From positions 58,118,561 to 58,182,560 of the forward strand of contig CM070569.1 of the NCBI GenBank assembly GCA_036346355.1: a stretch of 64,000 nt of DNA. The letters run 5' to 3'. Position 1 is the first letter of the stretch. Every line of letters starts with the position of its first letter. Positions 46,848 through 60,079 of the stretch are shown in pieces. Source of the stretch: Rhipidocladum racemiflorum (Eukaryota; Streptophyta; Magnoliopsida; Poales; Poaceae). Under the pieces are notes generated by a model. The model made no database searches and was not told the DNA's origin. It worked only from the letters and a program-made list of their open reading frames with translations. Both the position numbers and the translations under genes were made by a program.

Positions 46848-49718
46848 TGGAGTGAATCGTGAGCGCGATACCTTCCCCACTTTTGTTAACAAAAACGGAT
46901 ATATCAAGGAAGAGCTTGCTAGTGGCTCTGGTTTCTTGTCTTGGTCATCATTTTCCAAATACAAGAAAAAAAAGAGAAATTGATTAAGAAAGACAAAAGG
47001 CGGCAAACGGCCGGACGAAAGAAAATGGCAAGATGGAAAACTTTTTTCCCCCTTCCTCGCTCCATCTGCGCAGGGTTTAACTTATCGACAATACTTGTTG
47101 GATTATCGCAATTATTGACCTTACCAAGCAGGCACGAAATTGAAACCATTCGATAAACCGATAGAATTTAAATTCAAAAAATTTAAAAAAAAAATAAGAA
47201 AATTGATCAAAAAGTATTAAGATTTTTTGAAAATTTTTATTCAAGGTCCTGAGGCAATGCTAATGATTCTACAAAATGTTTAGATCATTAGAAGACCTAT
47301 CTATTTTTTAAAAATTCTAATAGTGGTACTGTTTTTGTATATGCTCTTTTGATTTAAATTTTCTAGGGGAAATAAATGAAGTATAATATTTTTAGAAATT
47401 TTTATGTGATGTACTAAGGCAATTATAATGATGATATAAAATTTTCAAATGATGATCTACATGTGTATTTTTTAAAAAATTCTGCATTGTATATGCTCTT
47501 TTGTTTTTAATTTTCTAGGGAAAATAAATGAAATCTCCTTATCAACTATTTATGATTTAATTAAAATTTCAGATATGTTTAAGCTTATAAATTTTTATAA
47601 AATCTAACAGTGTCTTTGTTCCTTTTCATTAATTGTTTTTTTTTTATTTTTCAGAAGCACTAAATGAATTCAAATTTTGTTAAAATTTATATGTGGTGTT
47701 TTATAGATTAATTTGGATTTATTAAGATTTTTTCTAATTTTCTGAATTTTTTCAATTTTCCTTAAGTTTATCGAAAATCGTAAAAAATCAAAAATTAAAA
47801 GTCGCTCAAAAATCGGTGAAATCGACCGATTTTTTATTTTTTTCAATGAAGTTTGACCGTCAATTTCAAAAAAAATTGACTTTGAACTCGTTCAATCCCT
47901 ACCAATTTTTAATCTAGGTTTTCTGATTTTTGGAAATTAAATTTTGCCCAAAAATTATGATATCGATAAGGTGAACCCGATGAGCTTGAGGTTGGCGTTG
48001 CAGGAGAGGGCAGAGGGTCCAGATTCTCCAGAATAACCCCAAACTTTGATGTCGACCGAATATGACCGACATATTCTCTGCCGCTGCTATTGGAGGCCAG
48101 AGGGCAGAGGCTAAGACCCATCCAGTTCAACAGCCATACGAGTACAAGCTACTCCTTTGTCTCCTTCTGTTCTCTCCTCACTTGAATGTTAGCCATACAT
48201 CTTGATCTGCTGGGCATGAAGGTTATCGCCCAAACCGTATTTAGTTCGGTGCCACACCAATGTTAGCTACTATATTTCTATTCTTTCTATTCTTCGTAAC
48301 AATATACTGTATTCTACCGGTGATGCTAATAGAAGGGTAGAACAATACAATAGCTCCAGCCTACTGTAGTGTACCATAGCTGGAGATAATGTACGGTCAT
48401 CTTTTGCTGTATACGGCACTGTACACCGTATAAAACTTTGAGCCAATACAAGTGCACCTTGAGTCGGGTGCTGTTACACTACGTCGCTACTGGTGCACCT
48501 GTGTGGTCTACTCTTTCGTCTATCCGTTATTTAAAGCATGAAGCAAACTGCCCTTATCGTCATCACCATTAGGCACCAATTCGTCATTCATTTAGTAGCG
48601 GGACCAACAAATATTGAATGTAGAATTTATCTCGAGATACAATTCTCACCAACTCCAGTGATACATGCAGCTATGCTAAACCACCGGGAGTGTATAGGTA
48701 TTTTTCGGATGTTTTTGTCTTAAATAACAACCAAATTTTGGATCATAGAAATAAAAATTCAACCGTTAGATCAAATTATAGGATTGGATGTAATCTATAC
48801 TTCCGAATCTCAACAATAATCCAATGCTTTCAGATTTGGGTGATTTCAGCAAATAAAAACATCCGGATGATGTTTATCAAATCCCAAACCAAAACATGTT
48901 CATGCATCGTGATGCAGGTTTGATTCTCTTTTAATGAGATTTTATATGTACTTATCAGTAATCATGATAAACATCATAGCGCTTTTATGTTAATATGGTT
49001 GCTAGAGAAGCTGGGACGGAGAGAGGAGGCAGCCGGCAGGGGCGTAGTGACAGTCGGAGGTTATCTTGTTTTGTGGATTATGGTGCTTAATTAACATAAT
49101 TGGTATAATTAATTCAATTATGAGATCAAGTGAAATCAGCATAGGAAGGTTGAAGAGGATGTAGTGATGTACCATCAAATGGATGGCTGAGATGAAATAT
49201 ATCAAATTTAGGTGGCAACAAATGTGAATATTGTTGAGATATAGCAAAAGTCTTCGTCTTGATTGTTCAAATATATTTGGACTCTATCTCATTGTGGACG
49301 AATCTGAATATATCTTTAATGGATTTTTACTATAAATATGACATCTCATTATACAAGAGAATCAATCTAATAAAGAAGAGAGATTTTGCCTCCCTATATC
49401 ATGTGTGTGTTTCTGGTGGTGACTGTTCTTGCTATTCAATCAGTGCATTCTGTTTGATCTATGGCGGTCATCATCGTTTTACAACACGTTATCAGTATGA
49501 AGCTCCCCAGTCCAGATCAAGATCATCTACCTGCATCAATTGACACTGCATCGAATTTTAACCGACATCAAATGATTAAACCTACTGCAAGCTATACGCA
49601 AGTTTGTGGCACCTAAGTTAATCGTATCTGAACAAGTTTTTTGATCCTATAGATTAACATTCTTAATTGCTTAGATTACTTGTTTAATCTGATTAGAAAA
49701 TTAGGGTTTTATTAGTAC
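46848..49718. other. Gene-poor region
   Basis: No gene is supported. 47160-47900 is A/T-rich with TTTTTCGATTT-like motifs and may be another old transposon, but I found no matching ends. Around 48000-48130 a GC-rich patch has a 73-codon minus-strand frame with no known domain. Confidence 0.5.
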
Positions 49719-50918
49719 CTACTGTTTATAAAAAAGAATAGCGCAATGCCACGCCACGTGCTTGTAGCACACCGTTGTTGCCCGTGCCAGCCAACTCACG
49801 CCGTTGTTGCCCGTGCTAGACGGCATGGCAAGCAAATCATCACAAGAAGTAGATACACTAGACTTGGATACAGAACATAAAATATTTTCTAATCTAGATG
49901 TATCATCAAGGATATTGCAAGAAACTCTTACATCGTTTTGAGATTTTGAATGATCATTGAGAAGAAGAGTCTCATGAGCTTCCTTTAATTCCTCATAAGA
50001 ACCATTGAGAGAGATAAATTCCTTTCTCAAAGCATTATGTTTAGACTTCTTCTCGCCAAGATATTCATTTAAATCCTCAAGCATGTCTAGAAACTCATCA
50101 TAAGGCAAAGTGGAGAGACAAGAGGTGACGTGACCTCCTTGATGGTGACTCCAGTGAGTCCTTTCTTCTTGGAAGGGGTGTCATCATCGGAGGAGTCAGA
50201 ATCCGAGTATGCCTCTTCAAAATCCCACTCTCAATGTGAGCCTCATCCTAGTCATCCTTGTGAAGCTTTTTAAAGAGCTTCTTTTTGCCTTTATCATCGT
50301 TCTTCTTGGGGCAATGAGAGGCAATGCGCCCCTTCTCATCGCACTCAAAACACCAAATGTTGGTGAATCGGTTGTTGCTTGAGTGTTGCCCCTTCTTGAA
50401 TTTATGATGGGTGCTTGAACGCCTCTTCATAAATCTCTTCATTCTCCTTACAAAGAGAGCCATCTCCTCTCCGGAGTCGTCCTCGAAGTCATCAAGCGTC
50501 TCCTCGCTTGACTCCGTCTTGACCTTGAAAGCGATGTTCTTCTTCTTGGAAGAACTTTGCTCCAAGAGCTCCTCCTTGTACTTCTTGTACAACTCATTTG
50601 TGATGAGGTTGCCCAAGAGTGCGATTGGCTTCATTCTCGCCAACTCGGGAGAGTTAAGGAAGAACGTCACTAACGTCTCGTAATTGTCCAGTGGAGCCCT
50701 AAGCATCTTATGAATAATATCAAGATCGGTTAGTGAACCCCCAAGGCCTTTGAGCTCATTCACTATGTTGTTGAGCCTTGAGTACATCTCGGTGATGTTC
50801 CCATGAAGTAACATAATGAAACTCTCATATTTTGCCTTAGCATATGCAATTTTGCTTCCTTGACTGCGGATGTGCCCTCTTGAATTTTAGAGAGGGTTGT
50901 CCAAATCTTGTGAGCCGT

Positions 50919-52989
50919 TCTAGCGACCCGCCCAATTAGCCCCGGGTAATTAGCAACACCTGCCATTACCCCAGGTTAATTAAGCGAATCTCGGCATAGT
51001 GGCTAACAAAATAACGGGCGTCCCGGTACTTTATTAGCTACTATACCGTGTTCAGAGTGTTGCAACAGGACAATAATTAGAGACTGAATGTAAATATATT
51101 ACAAACCAAGCCACACAGGGCTACAAGTCCAATACATAATTAGACAGGATCCAAGTACAACAAAAGCATAAGACACAACTACTAATTCCACAAATGACCG
51201 ACAAGTCATAACACAGCTACTCAACACTATCCTTCCTGGTAGTCCTCCTCGTAGATCTGATTCTGCGGATGAACCCCAACCCAAGCCTCGTGGTTGGTCC
51301 AATGGGGATCCACATCCAACCCAGAAGCTTGATCGATAGAACAAATATCTAGCAGGGGGAGAGTTAGCAAGAGTGAGTACAGAGTACTCAGCAAGTAATA
51401 GTATATAATGCAATACATGAGTTTTTCCTCTCTTTTCCAAATCCAGCTTACCTCCTTCCCAAAATCTGATTTTTATTGGAATTAGGTTTTGATTTTCTTT
51501 AAGACTTGCACATTTTAATTTTAAAAACTACTAACACCCGTATATGAGGCAGACTTAGCTTCCGTAGCCTCCAATCCAGGAGACAGGCATGAATTCATGA
51601 TTTGACCCAGCGCAGGTTTGTACCACTTTACCCATAGTGACCTCCACGAGTGAGGCTCCAGAATGTTTATCACTAATCCGGTAATTGTGATCTTTACCCT
51701 GTTACTCGAGTGGGGGATCCTCTCAAGGCCATCCCACTACACTCGCATGACTAACAGCTTGTACTCCACCCTAATGTGGCAGTACTTTCCTGGCTTCAAA
51801 TATAGCGCCATATGGAGAACCTCAAACACATGTTGGGTTTCCATCTGCCACCATCTCTATGGGGTTTCCGGCTCCCCCAGATTAGGTGCCTATTTACTAA
51901 TTAACCACCATGCAAGATCACAATACGTTCATAGGACAACCTTTTCTGTATGATTACTCACACTATGGTTGATACTGGATTTACGGCTCATTGCCTGAGT
52001 ATTAGTTGTTTATCCTTATATAATAACTTATGTAGAGGACCCCCCGGCCTTTTCACTTTTCCTCGGCGTCCTCTACCCACCACAATAGAATATAACTTTA
52101 CGCCATAATGAAAACAGTATTAAGCTTTTGATACCAACAACACCGACTTTCACAAGTCGAAAACAAAACTGATCACTTCTTCATCTTAAACCACTTTCAT
52201 TTTTCAACTTAGTTACTTTGCTTCGAATCCAACTGATCACAATTTAAGTCTTTACAATTTATATATATATATAGAACTTTTTGATGCATGAGTGATACAG
52301 ATAATTATATTGAAATCAAGTTGAAAACATTTGATGAAATTTGCTCAAAGGAATCTTGCCTGAAGTAGGATTTGCAAGTACGGCCTCGCTCGAATACAGA
52401 GGTGGTGGGTATGACTTGTTCGGTTCTGAACCTGACAATTACAACGTATCAACTCTACGGAAATTAACCCACAACAACCTTATGTTATCTGAATCTACGA
52501 ACAATACTTATTTAACTAAACCCACTAACTTAACCCGATTCTTAATATTCTAGCAGCAATGAACATGGCAATTCAATTAATACAACAATTAACAATCTAC
52601 ACATTTATTAACTACTAACTCACAGATTTTAGAAATCAAATAGAATTTTTCCTACGATATGAATATGGCAAGTTAACCTACGCGGATGCACGGAAGATAG
52701 AGCTTCCTATTTTTCCTATTTTTCTTCTCCTTTCTTTTCTTCTCTTCTCTTTTCTTTTCTTTTCTCTTCTTTTCTTTTCTTTCCTTCTTTTCTCTCTTTT
52801 CTTATTCTCTCTCTCCCTTTCCTTTTTCTTTTCTTCTTTCTTTTCCCTGCTTCTTCCTATGGCTGAGCCGAACCGGCTCATTTCCTTGGTTTCTTCTCCC
52901 GTACGCTCCTCCACTCGGCTCCCTGCTCCACGCCAGCGCAACGGCGCCGTCGCAGCTCCTCTCCCTGTCGGGTCCCCTCCTACCTCCCT

Positions 52990-53035
<46 letters not shown>

Positions 53036-54512
53036 CCTGCACCCTTCACTCACGGCCGCCTCTGCCGTCGCCCTCTCCCTCTCCACTTCTCCCTCTTCTT
53101 CTCTACTGCCTAATCCCCCCCTCTAATCTCTCCTCTACTCCCCACTCTCCTCTACTTGCCCTAATGGCTGAGGAAGGAACAGATGCTACTGATCTAATTG
53201 TTTGTCTCATTTTACGATTGCTTTACTTTTGATTTCGCATTTTGGTTAAATGATAAGAACAAATGCTACTAGATTTGTTTCCTGTGATCTTCTAGTTGGT
53301 TAATCGCATTTGATTGCAAGTTTTGGGGGGGTCAATGATGCTAGACTCTAGCGGGACGGCTAGGCTTTGGCTTAAGCAACCCTAGAGCTCACTGAGGCCA
53401 CCGGCTACCCGATCTACTCAATGTGCACTAAGAAGTAGTTTTGCTACTTCTATTACTACTGAGGATGGCTGTGCACCTGGGGATCGGCTGGGTTCGGCTG
53501 AGGGAAAAGAGGTGTTGGTGCTGTTCGGTTCTTGCGGTACTCCTTCTGGCTCTTGTTCGGTTCAGCACTACTTGGGGGACCTCCTGGTTCAGTGCTTCTT
53601 GTGGATCTCCTTATGCCGGCTTGTGGTTCTTCCTGGTTCTGTTCTTCTTGGGGGTGTTCCTCCTCTTCTTGCTCCAGCTGGTTCTTGGGGATGCTTCTTG
53701 TTCTGGTACTTGAGGAGGCTCCGGCTTCTAGCTCCTCTTCTGGCTTCTTGCTCCTTTTTGCTCCTTGGTTGCTTGAGCACTCTCTGGACGGAGTGTGGTT
53801 GTGTTGGTGCTCTCTGTGGTGCTCGCTTGGAGAAATAGAGGAAGGGGAATGGCTGATGTGCTTTGCTCTCTGGTTCGGTTGGGACTAAGGAAAATGAAGG
53901 CTTGCTCTCTTTGCACTGGAGTGAGGGGTGATAAGGATGGCCTGTAGCCATGCCCTCCCCTGGCTGGCTGCGAGCTGTCTTGGGGCTGGCTGAAACTGGC
54001 TGTGGAAATGCATTTGGATAGGCTGTGAGCTGGCTGTGGAAATGCATTTGGATTGGCTGTGAGCTGGCTGTGGAATGGTCAAGGGCCCTGAAGTGTCCAA
54101 TGGGTAAAGCAAAGGCTCCAATGGTTGTGTGGTTACTTGGTCAAGTTACTGAGTTACCTCTTGGCTCCATGGTGGTTCTCTGGTTAAAGCAATGCTGCTG
54201 GTTAACTAATGGGTGTTGCCTTTGTTTCGCGATTGCCCTCTTGGGTAAAAGCGCTACTACGGATACCCGCAATCCGAACAGTAAGTACGGATTGCCGAGT
54301 GATGAACCTGGTCTAGCGAGAGGTACCGATTCGGCCCTACAGTCCGGTATCTCTGATCAATACCTCGCTTTGCGAACAGCGGCAATCCTCTTTTCTATTT
54401 CTATTCGCTCTATTCGCATTTTTAAATTTTACACTAACAAATAACACTAATTTAATAACCTCATTAACCACTAATACTATTATTTAACTAGTTAATATAG
54501 TGGGTCCTTACA
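50919..54512 (-). mobile_element. LTR-like insertion of 3.6 kb in the copia gag, TSD GCCGT
   Basis: GCCGT is present at 50914-50918 and again at 54513-54517. Taking out the insert and one GCCGT restores an unbroken gag reading frame, which proves the boundaries. Read on the minus strand the insert begins TGTAAGGACC and ends GCTAGA, so the usual ending CA appears as GA. There is no transposase, gag or pol inside. The likely identity is a very long solo LTR or a large retrotransposon derivative. The interior has a CT-rich promoter-like stretch (52700-53110). Confidence 0.75.
52994..53032. repeat. CT microsatellite
   Basis: About 19 CT repeats inside a long pyrimidine-rich stretch (52710-53110). 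The Glu/Arg-rich minus-strand frames are artefacts of it. Confidence 0.95.
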
Positions 54513-54560
54513 GCCGTCCCAGGATTGCTCACGCGATTGAACTCATCCGCGTTCAAGGCT

Positions 54561-57316
54561 CCAAATCTAGCAACCCGTTTAAATTTATGTTTGAGCCAAG
54601 ACACTTATCCAAATTCAAACTACTAGTTAGAAAATTTTCCTCTTAATAGTACAGCACCTAATCTAGTAACCCGATCTTGTCTCCAAACATCAAGATTGGC
54701 AAAAGCTATAAAAAGTCCTTAACACATTTATACATTGGCTTTGAGCTTGAACACCTTATACTCTTTGATTTCGACCATCACATATTCATTTTTTCACGTG
54801 CATCCTTGTGGACCAACCTATTCTCATGCTCAATTGAAAATTGTTAGTCCAGTAACCATGATTGTTATTGCTAAAATCTTAATCGAATTTGGAGGCCTAA
54901 ATGTTTCAACCCTTTCAGACAAAGAATGAAAAATGAGGAAGTCTTAGGACCTGAAATGAGTGAAGTGCTAAAGATAGATCATTTTAATGGACAGAATGAA
55001 TTTTGAATGGGCAAAACTGAAGTTACTATATTATTTACTCTAAATTTTCCTGTAGCAGTTCATTAATGAGTAAAATGCTTTAGCAAGCATAATTCATAGC
55101 CTAAATTATCACAAGGAGCATTACGTTATGCCCCATCATGAATCAAACCACTCAAGTTTCAGAGAGCTAGACAATCACGTTATGTGTTCTTTTGTTATGC
55201 AGGCTGTTCATGATAATCATAGAACGCATCAAAGAAAACAGCGATCAGTGTACCATGACTCAGGTCCCTCTGTCGTAGGAAAAAAGGCGTTACTGTCGAG
55301 GTGTATTTCTGCTCTTTCATGATAATCATGTCCCTTACTTCTTAGTGTGCATGAATGAATGGGAGAACTCTGTCTCTGACTTTTTATTACTAGTTGGATT
55401 AATACTTACTTCTATAGGGTAAGCTAAATTTTCAGTATGATATGTTTACAGGAGGAAAGCTTGATTGGCATTGACACTCTTGGTATTGATCTAAGAGCCT
55501 TTCATGGAACCCATATTAATCATTCTGAACCTTTGGTTTCAGGCACTCTCTGAACATTCCGCTGAAAAGAAGATCAGGCGAATGCTTTGATCACCCATGG
55601 TTTCTGACAAATAAGTTGGTGGTCTTGTATAGGGGCATCCTTGGATGCAATGTGATTCGATGCCGGCGGCAATCTGCAACCGACCAAGCTTCGTCAGCCA
55701 TAAATTTCCCACTGAATAAATTAAGAGAGAGAAAAAAAAAGCTGTAAAGAAAGGCCAGATTAATAAGATCTCTTTGGCCTGAAAAATTTCCTTGTATCCA
55801 CTGCAACTTGTAAATAACTAGCTGTCATTTTTTTTTTCATGCCTGGATAAATGTAACTCCAATGTCAGTACGTCGCTGTCAAAATCTTGGCGTGTCGCAA
55901 CAATCCAGCATTTCTGTCTGGAGGCTGAAAGGTGTGCGCGCTTCGTCACGGGTACTAATCTACATCAGATATAAAGTATGGTAACCGTGTTGTCGATTGA
56001 AGAGCCTTATGGAATGGAACGGGGGGCCTATTTGTTTGTCAATGAACACTAGCTTTTCTTTCCTTCTTTCTCTTCAGAAAAGTGCTTTTCTGCTGCCGTT
56101 TCTCTGATAAAAAGATTGCGACTGAGGTTAGCAGATAATGTTTGCGCATCGATGGTGGTGGCGGTCGCCGTCCTGAAACGAAATGGTGACGGCTTCTGTC
56201 AACTCGGTACACGACCGGTGCCACTCGCTTCCTTTCCGCTCGGAGCATCGGATTGGCCGTGGCGCCTTTTGCAATCCGATTCGATGGAAGCTGACGGGGA
56301 AGCCTTTGGCGCCATCTCGGAAGGATCGTGGAGAAAAGAGCACCGGGAACTGGTGGAGGCGCGGAACCAGCCGGCGGGCGGCCGGCCGGCGGAGAAGGCT
56401 CAGCTGTCGGCGCCGGCGGAGGCGCAAGTGCAGTGAAGTCCTGTCGACGAAGTTTGCATCAGAGGCGGCGCCTCTGCTTCGTATGACTGCCAATGGCCAC
56501 TCGAGTACATCTTGCGGCGCACTACCCTCCTCCGCCTTGCATCTCTTTTTCGTCTTCGAAAATACTAGACGCCACCCATAATGCGTTCACACGCCAATAG
56601 AATAATCTTCGGGAGTATTTTCATAAGAAAAATGACGCCTATTAAAGTTTGGATTTCTTGAAGATCTTTTTGAAAAAATAAATCTAAATATACTTCTCAA
56701 AATTTTTAAGGGCCTTCCAAACAAACAGCGAAACCTATATTTCTTTTGATCTTTTCGGGGAAAAGGGATTTTGATGTTTTCACAAAAATAGATCTTGATA
56801 TAATTTTCTAGTTTCTAGGGTATTTCTCAAAAAACAATGAAATTCGGATTTTTTTTTGAGTCTATCGCGAAATAGGGATTTATATGTAATTGCTAAAACT
56901 TTTGGTGTTTTTCCCGGATTTTCTGGGTTTTTTTTGGAAATACGTAATTTCAGAAAGCGTTTTGAGTCTAAAACTTTTGGTGTTTTTCCCGGATTTTCTG
57001 GGTTGTGTAAAAAGAAGTAATTCTTGGAATTTTTTAGGGTCTCCCCGTAAAAAAAGACTAATATGCTATTTTAGAAAGATGTCTGTAATTTCCAGAGAAC
57101 CTCCACGGGTAAAAACCAAATTTCGAAAGTTTTAGGGGTCTCCCCGAAAAAACGAACTAATATGAAATTTTGAGAAAGTGTCGGGCGCTTTTTCGCAAAA
57201 ACGCCACACCACACGTCAGCCGGGCAAAAATCAAGCAGGCGATGCGCGAGCGCGACTTGAACCGCGACCGATGACGTGAGGGCGAGGCGTGTTACCGTTG
57301 CGTCGCGCATTCTTTT
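54561..57316. other. Intergenic DNA with no supported gene
   Basis: 54561-56050 is AT-rich with only short frames. 56100-56580 is GC-rich and open on both strands (106 and 121 codons), with no family recognised. 56600-57200 holds repeats of TTTGGTGTTTTTCCCGGATTTTCTGGG (56899 and 56971) and GGGTCTCCCCG motifs, resembling an old repeat family. Confidence 0.5.
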
Positions 57317-57321
57317 GTTTT

Positions 57322-58017
57322 TGTCGACGATTCGAGAACGGGCTCCCATCGAGCTTACTTGTTGAATGGGAGATCAACAGAGCCCCTTTCTGCCAAAGGT
57401 GTAGCATCGAAGACGCGGGAGATGGTCCACTAGAACGGACATAAACACAAGGATTTTATCCTGGTTCAGGCCTCTCACGGTTGAGATAATAGCCATACGT
57501 CCAGTCGCCTAGAGGCGTTTCTCTGTATTGGATTGAAGGATACAAATACATGGATCTCGCCATGGGATCCCCCCCTCCTCCTTGTTGTTGGAGGGGGATT
57601 AAATACAAGGTATCGTGGTATATACATGGTAACTGCCTCCTAAAATCATACTAGTTGCCATTTTGGACGTGTCCTTGATTCTCGCCGTATTTGAATTCCT
57701 GGTGTAACTTCCCTGGATCTTTGGCTAAATAACCACCACTTTCCTGTTTTATTGGTTGACCACGTCCTACGGTGATCTCCGAGCGTCCCTTTGGTCCTGG
57801 TTCGACCGCCCCGTAGCCTCGCCGAGCACGTTTATTCGTGCGCGTCTTTAAAGCTCGTAGCCGAGCACTTTTTGCCAAGGCATAGCGGGTATGCCCGTGT
57901 CCGAGCATGGGGGTGCTCGGGACCCATCCTTGGGTACCGCGTCCGAGGATGTTTATGGTCGGTGAGTGCATGACCGTCGGGGCAGAATAGTCCTTATGAA
58001 TATCCCAATCCCCGACA
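57322..58017 (-). repeat. LTR (3' LTR in element orientation), 696 bp
   Basis: TGTCGACGA...CCCCGACA as written on the plus strand, with 5'-TG/CA-3' ends. By eye it differs from the other LTR at 8 bases and one C of a homopolymer. Confidence 0.95.
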
Positions 58018-58269
58018 GCTAGTCCCCGGGGCTCAAGTGAGATGGGTCATCTCCTTGAGACTGAGAAGTTCAAGGAGGGATTGAATTCTTGATGGTGAAG
58101 CACTTACCTCAGCATCTGGTCATGAAACGACCAGGAAAAGGAACTGATAGATGAGGCAGGCTCATACTATCACATCCCGAGCGAACCATGCTCGGGGAAA
58201 AGGGTCGGCACGAGCTGCACTGAGCGGGAAAATAAAACGCGATCGAAACTCGTCCCGAGCATGGATCAG

Positions 58270-58995
58270 AGGCCCAGGGACGCTAGTCATGGATCAGACG
58301 CCTAGCAAAAAGGTAACTAGCAGACAGTGAACAAACACATGCTGCCGCATCCCATACACGGATCAGGTGCACAGGGGAACTAGACATGGATCAGATGTCT
58401 AGGCAACTAGCACATTGCGAGCGGACTCATACTGCCGCATCCCAAGCATGGATCATATGCCTAGGGAAAAGATAACTAGCAGACTGTGAACGAACACATG
58501 CTGCTGCATCCCATGCACGGATCAGGTGCACAGGGGAACTAGACATGGATCAGATGTCTAGGCAACTAGCAGATAGCGAGCAGACTCACACTGCTGCATC
58601 CCAAGCATGGATCATATGCCTAGGGAAAAGATAACTAGCAGACTGTGAACGAACACATGCTGCCGCATCCCATGCACGGATCAGTGCCGCAGGGAACTAG
58701 ACATGGATCGGATGTCTAGGCAACTAGCGAGATAGCGAGCGGACTCACCTTCTTGCATCCCAAGCATGGATCATATGCCTAGGGAAAAGATAACTAGCGG
58801 TCGTGAACGAACACATGTCGCCGCATCCCATGCACGGATCAGTGCACAGGGAACTAGACATGGATCGGATGTCTAGGCAACTAGCGAATAGCGAGCGGAC
58901 TCACATCGCCGCATCCCAAGCATTGGTCGATGCTCGAGGAATCGATGACGAGACCACCAGCCGCCGCATCCTGGACATGGACCAGATGTCTAGGG
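58270..58995. repeat. Tandem array, ~158-bp unit, inside the retroelement
   Basis: Each unit has ACATGGATCAGATGTCTAGG, seen at about 58384, 58543, 58701 and 58858, followed by TGCCGCATCCCAAGCATGG and a CATATGCCTAGGG half. About four and a half copies, the right-hand ones more diverged and slightly shorter. Confidence 0.9.
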
Positions 58996-59094
58996 AAAGA
59001 AACTGGTAGACCTGTACTCAAACGCAGAGCACTCTTGGCCCAGAACAAGAAAAGTCCCCAAACGCGATGCTCGTTTGGAGGAATTTAAACGCGT

Positions 59095-59935
59095 CCCCGA
59101 GCGAATAACGTGCTCGGAGGAAGAGACTCGCGCCCGAGCGAAATGCGTGCTCGGCGCGGAACAGGAACAGTCCCCAAGCGAAGTGTGTGCTCGGAGGAAG
59201 AGGGTCACGCCCGAGCGAAGTGCGTGCTCGGCGCGGAACAGGAACAGTCCCCGAGCGACGTGCGTGCTCGGAGGAAGAGGGTCGCGCCCGAGCGAAGTGC
59301 GTGCTCGGCGCGGAACAGGATCAGTCCCCGAGCGAAGTGCGTGCTCGGAGGAAGAGGGTCGCGCCCGAGCGAAGTGCGTGCTCGGCGCGGGACAGGAACG
59401 GTCCCCGAGCGAAGTGCGTGCTCGGAGGAAGAGGGTCGCGCCCGAGCGAAGTGCGTGCTCGGCGCGGGACAGGAACGGTCCCCGAGCGAAGTGCGTGCTC
59501 GGAGGAAGAGACTCGCGCCCGAGCGAAGTGCGTGCTTTCAGCGCGGCGAAACGGTCCCCGGCGAAGTGTGCTCAGCGCGGGGCAGAACGGTCCCTGGCGA
59601 TGCGTGCTCGAAGGAAGAGATTAAGCGCCCGGCGAAGTGCGTGCTCGGCGGAAACAGATCGATCCGGCGAAGTGCGTGCTCGGAGGAAGAGACTCGCGCC
59701 CCAGCGAAGTGCGTGCTCGGCCTTGGAACAGAAACGATCCCGAGCGACGTGCGTGCTCGGAGGAAGAGACTCGCGCCCGAGCGAAGTGCGTGCTCGGCGC
59801 GGAACAGGATCAGTCCCCGAGCGAAGTGCGTGCTCGGAGGAAGAGGGTCGCGCCCGAGCGAAGTGCGTGCTCGGCGCGGGACAGGAACGGTCCCCGAGCG
59901 AAGTGTGTGCTCGGCGCGGGACAGGAACGACCCTT
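59095..59935. repeat. GC-rich tandem array, 77-bp unit made of 37 + 40 bp halves
   Basis: The 19-base core GAGCGAAGTGCGTGCTCGG recurs at every half-unit. Halves alternate GAGGAAGAG(GG/AC)TCGCGCC and GCGCGGGACAGGAACGGTCC. The unit length 77 is seen between 59341 and 59418. The middle (59520-59700) is more decayed, with bases lost. Confidence 0.95.
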
Positions 59936-60079
59936 CTAAGCATAGTTTGATTGAGGTAAAGAACTCTTACATACCTTTCCTCATCATAATTTGTGTAGTA
60001 TTGGTCGTCAGATGTGGAAGATGACGCCTTCGGGATTCCTTTGGCAAAGAATCCGTCGGTCCCCACGGACGGCGCCAGC

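Larger units (their letters stand above)
49719..54560 (-). pseudogene. Ty1-copia gag polyprotein remnant, split by an insertion
   Basis: On the minus strand this is the gag (UBN2-type) part of a copia retrotransposon, running from about 54560 down to 49719 with 50919-54512 inserted. Visible parts are a core region ending in IWTTLSKIQEGTSAVKEAK (about 50850), then NNIVNELKGLGG and the typical GNL, NELYKKYKEELLE helix (50814-50248). A zinc-knuckle-like CFEC...KGR...SHC at residues 155-168 of that frame follows, where the usual His is Arg. A later coiled region is EFLDMLEDLNEYLGEKKSKHN (50100). Several frameshifts separate the parts. No pol or LTR is attached, so it is a dead fragment. Confidence 0.8.

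Noticed and set aside
57235..57310. tRNA-like stretch on the minus strand with GGTTCAAGTC
   Set aside because: The T-arm stem does not pair with a normal 7-base loop, and no anticodon arm forms.
58270..58995. Regular repeats suggestive of a CRISPR array
   Set aside because: The whole 158-bp unit repeats without unique spacers, and the sequence is plant nuclear DNA.
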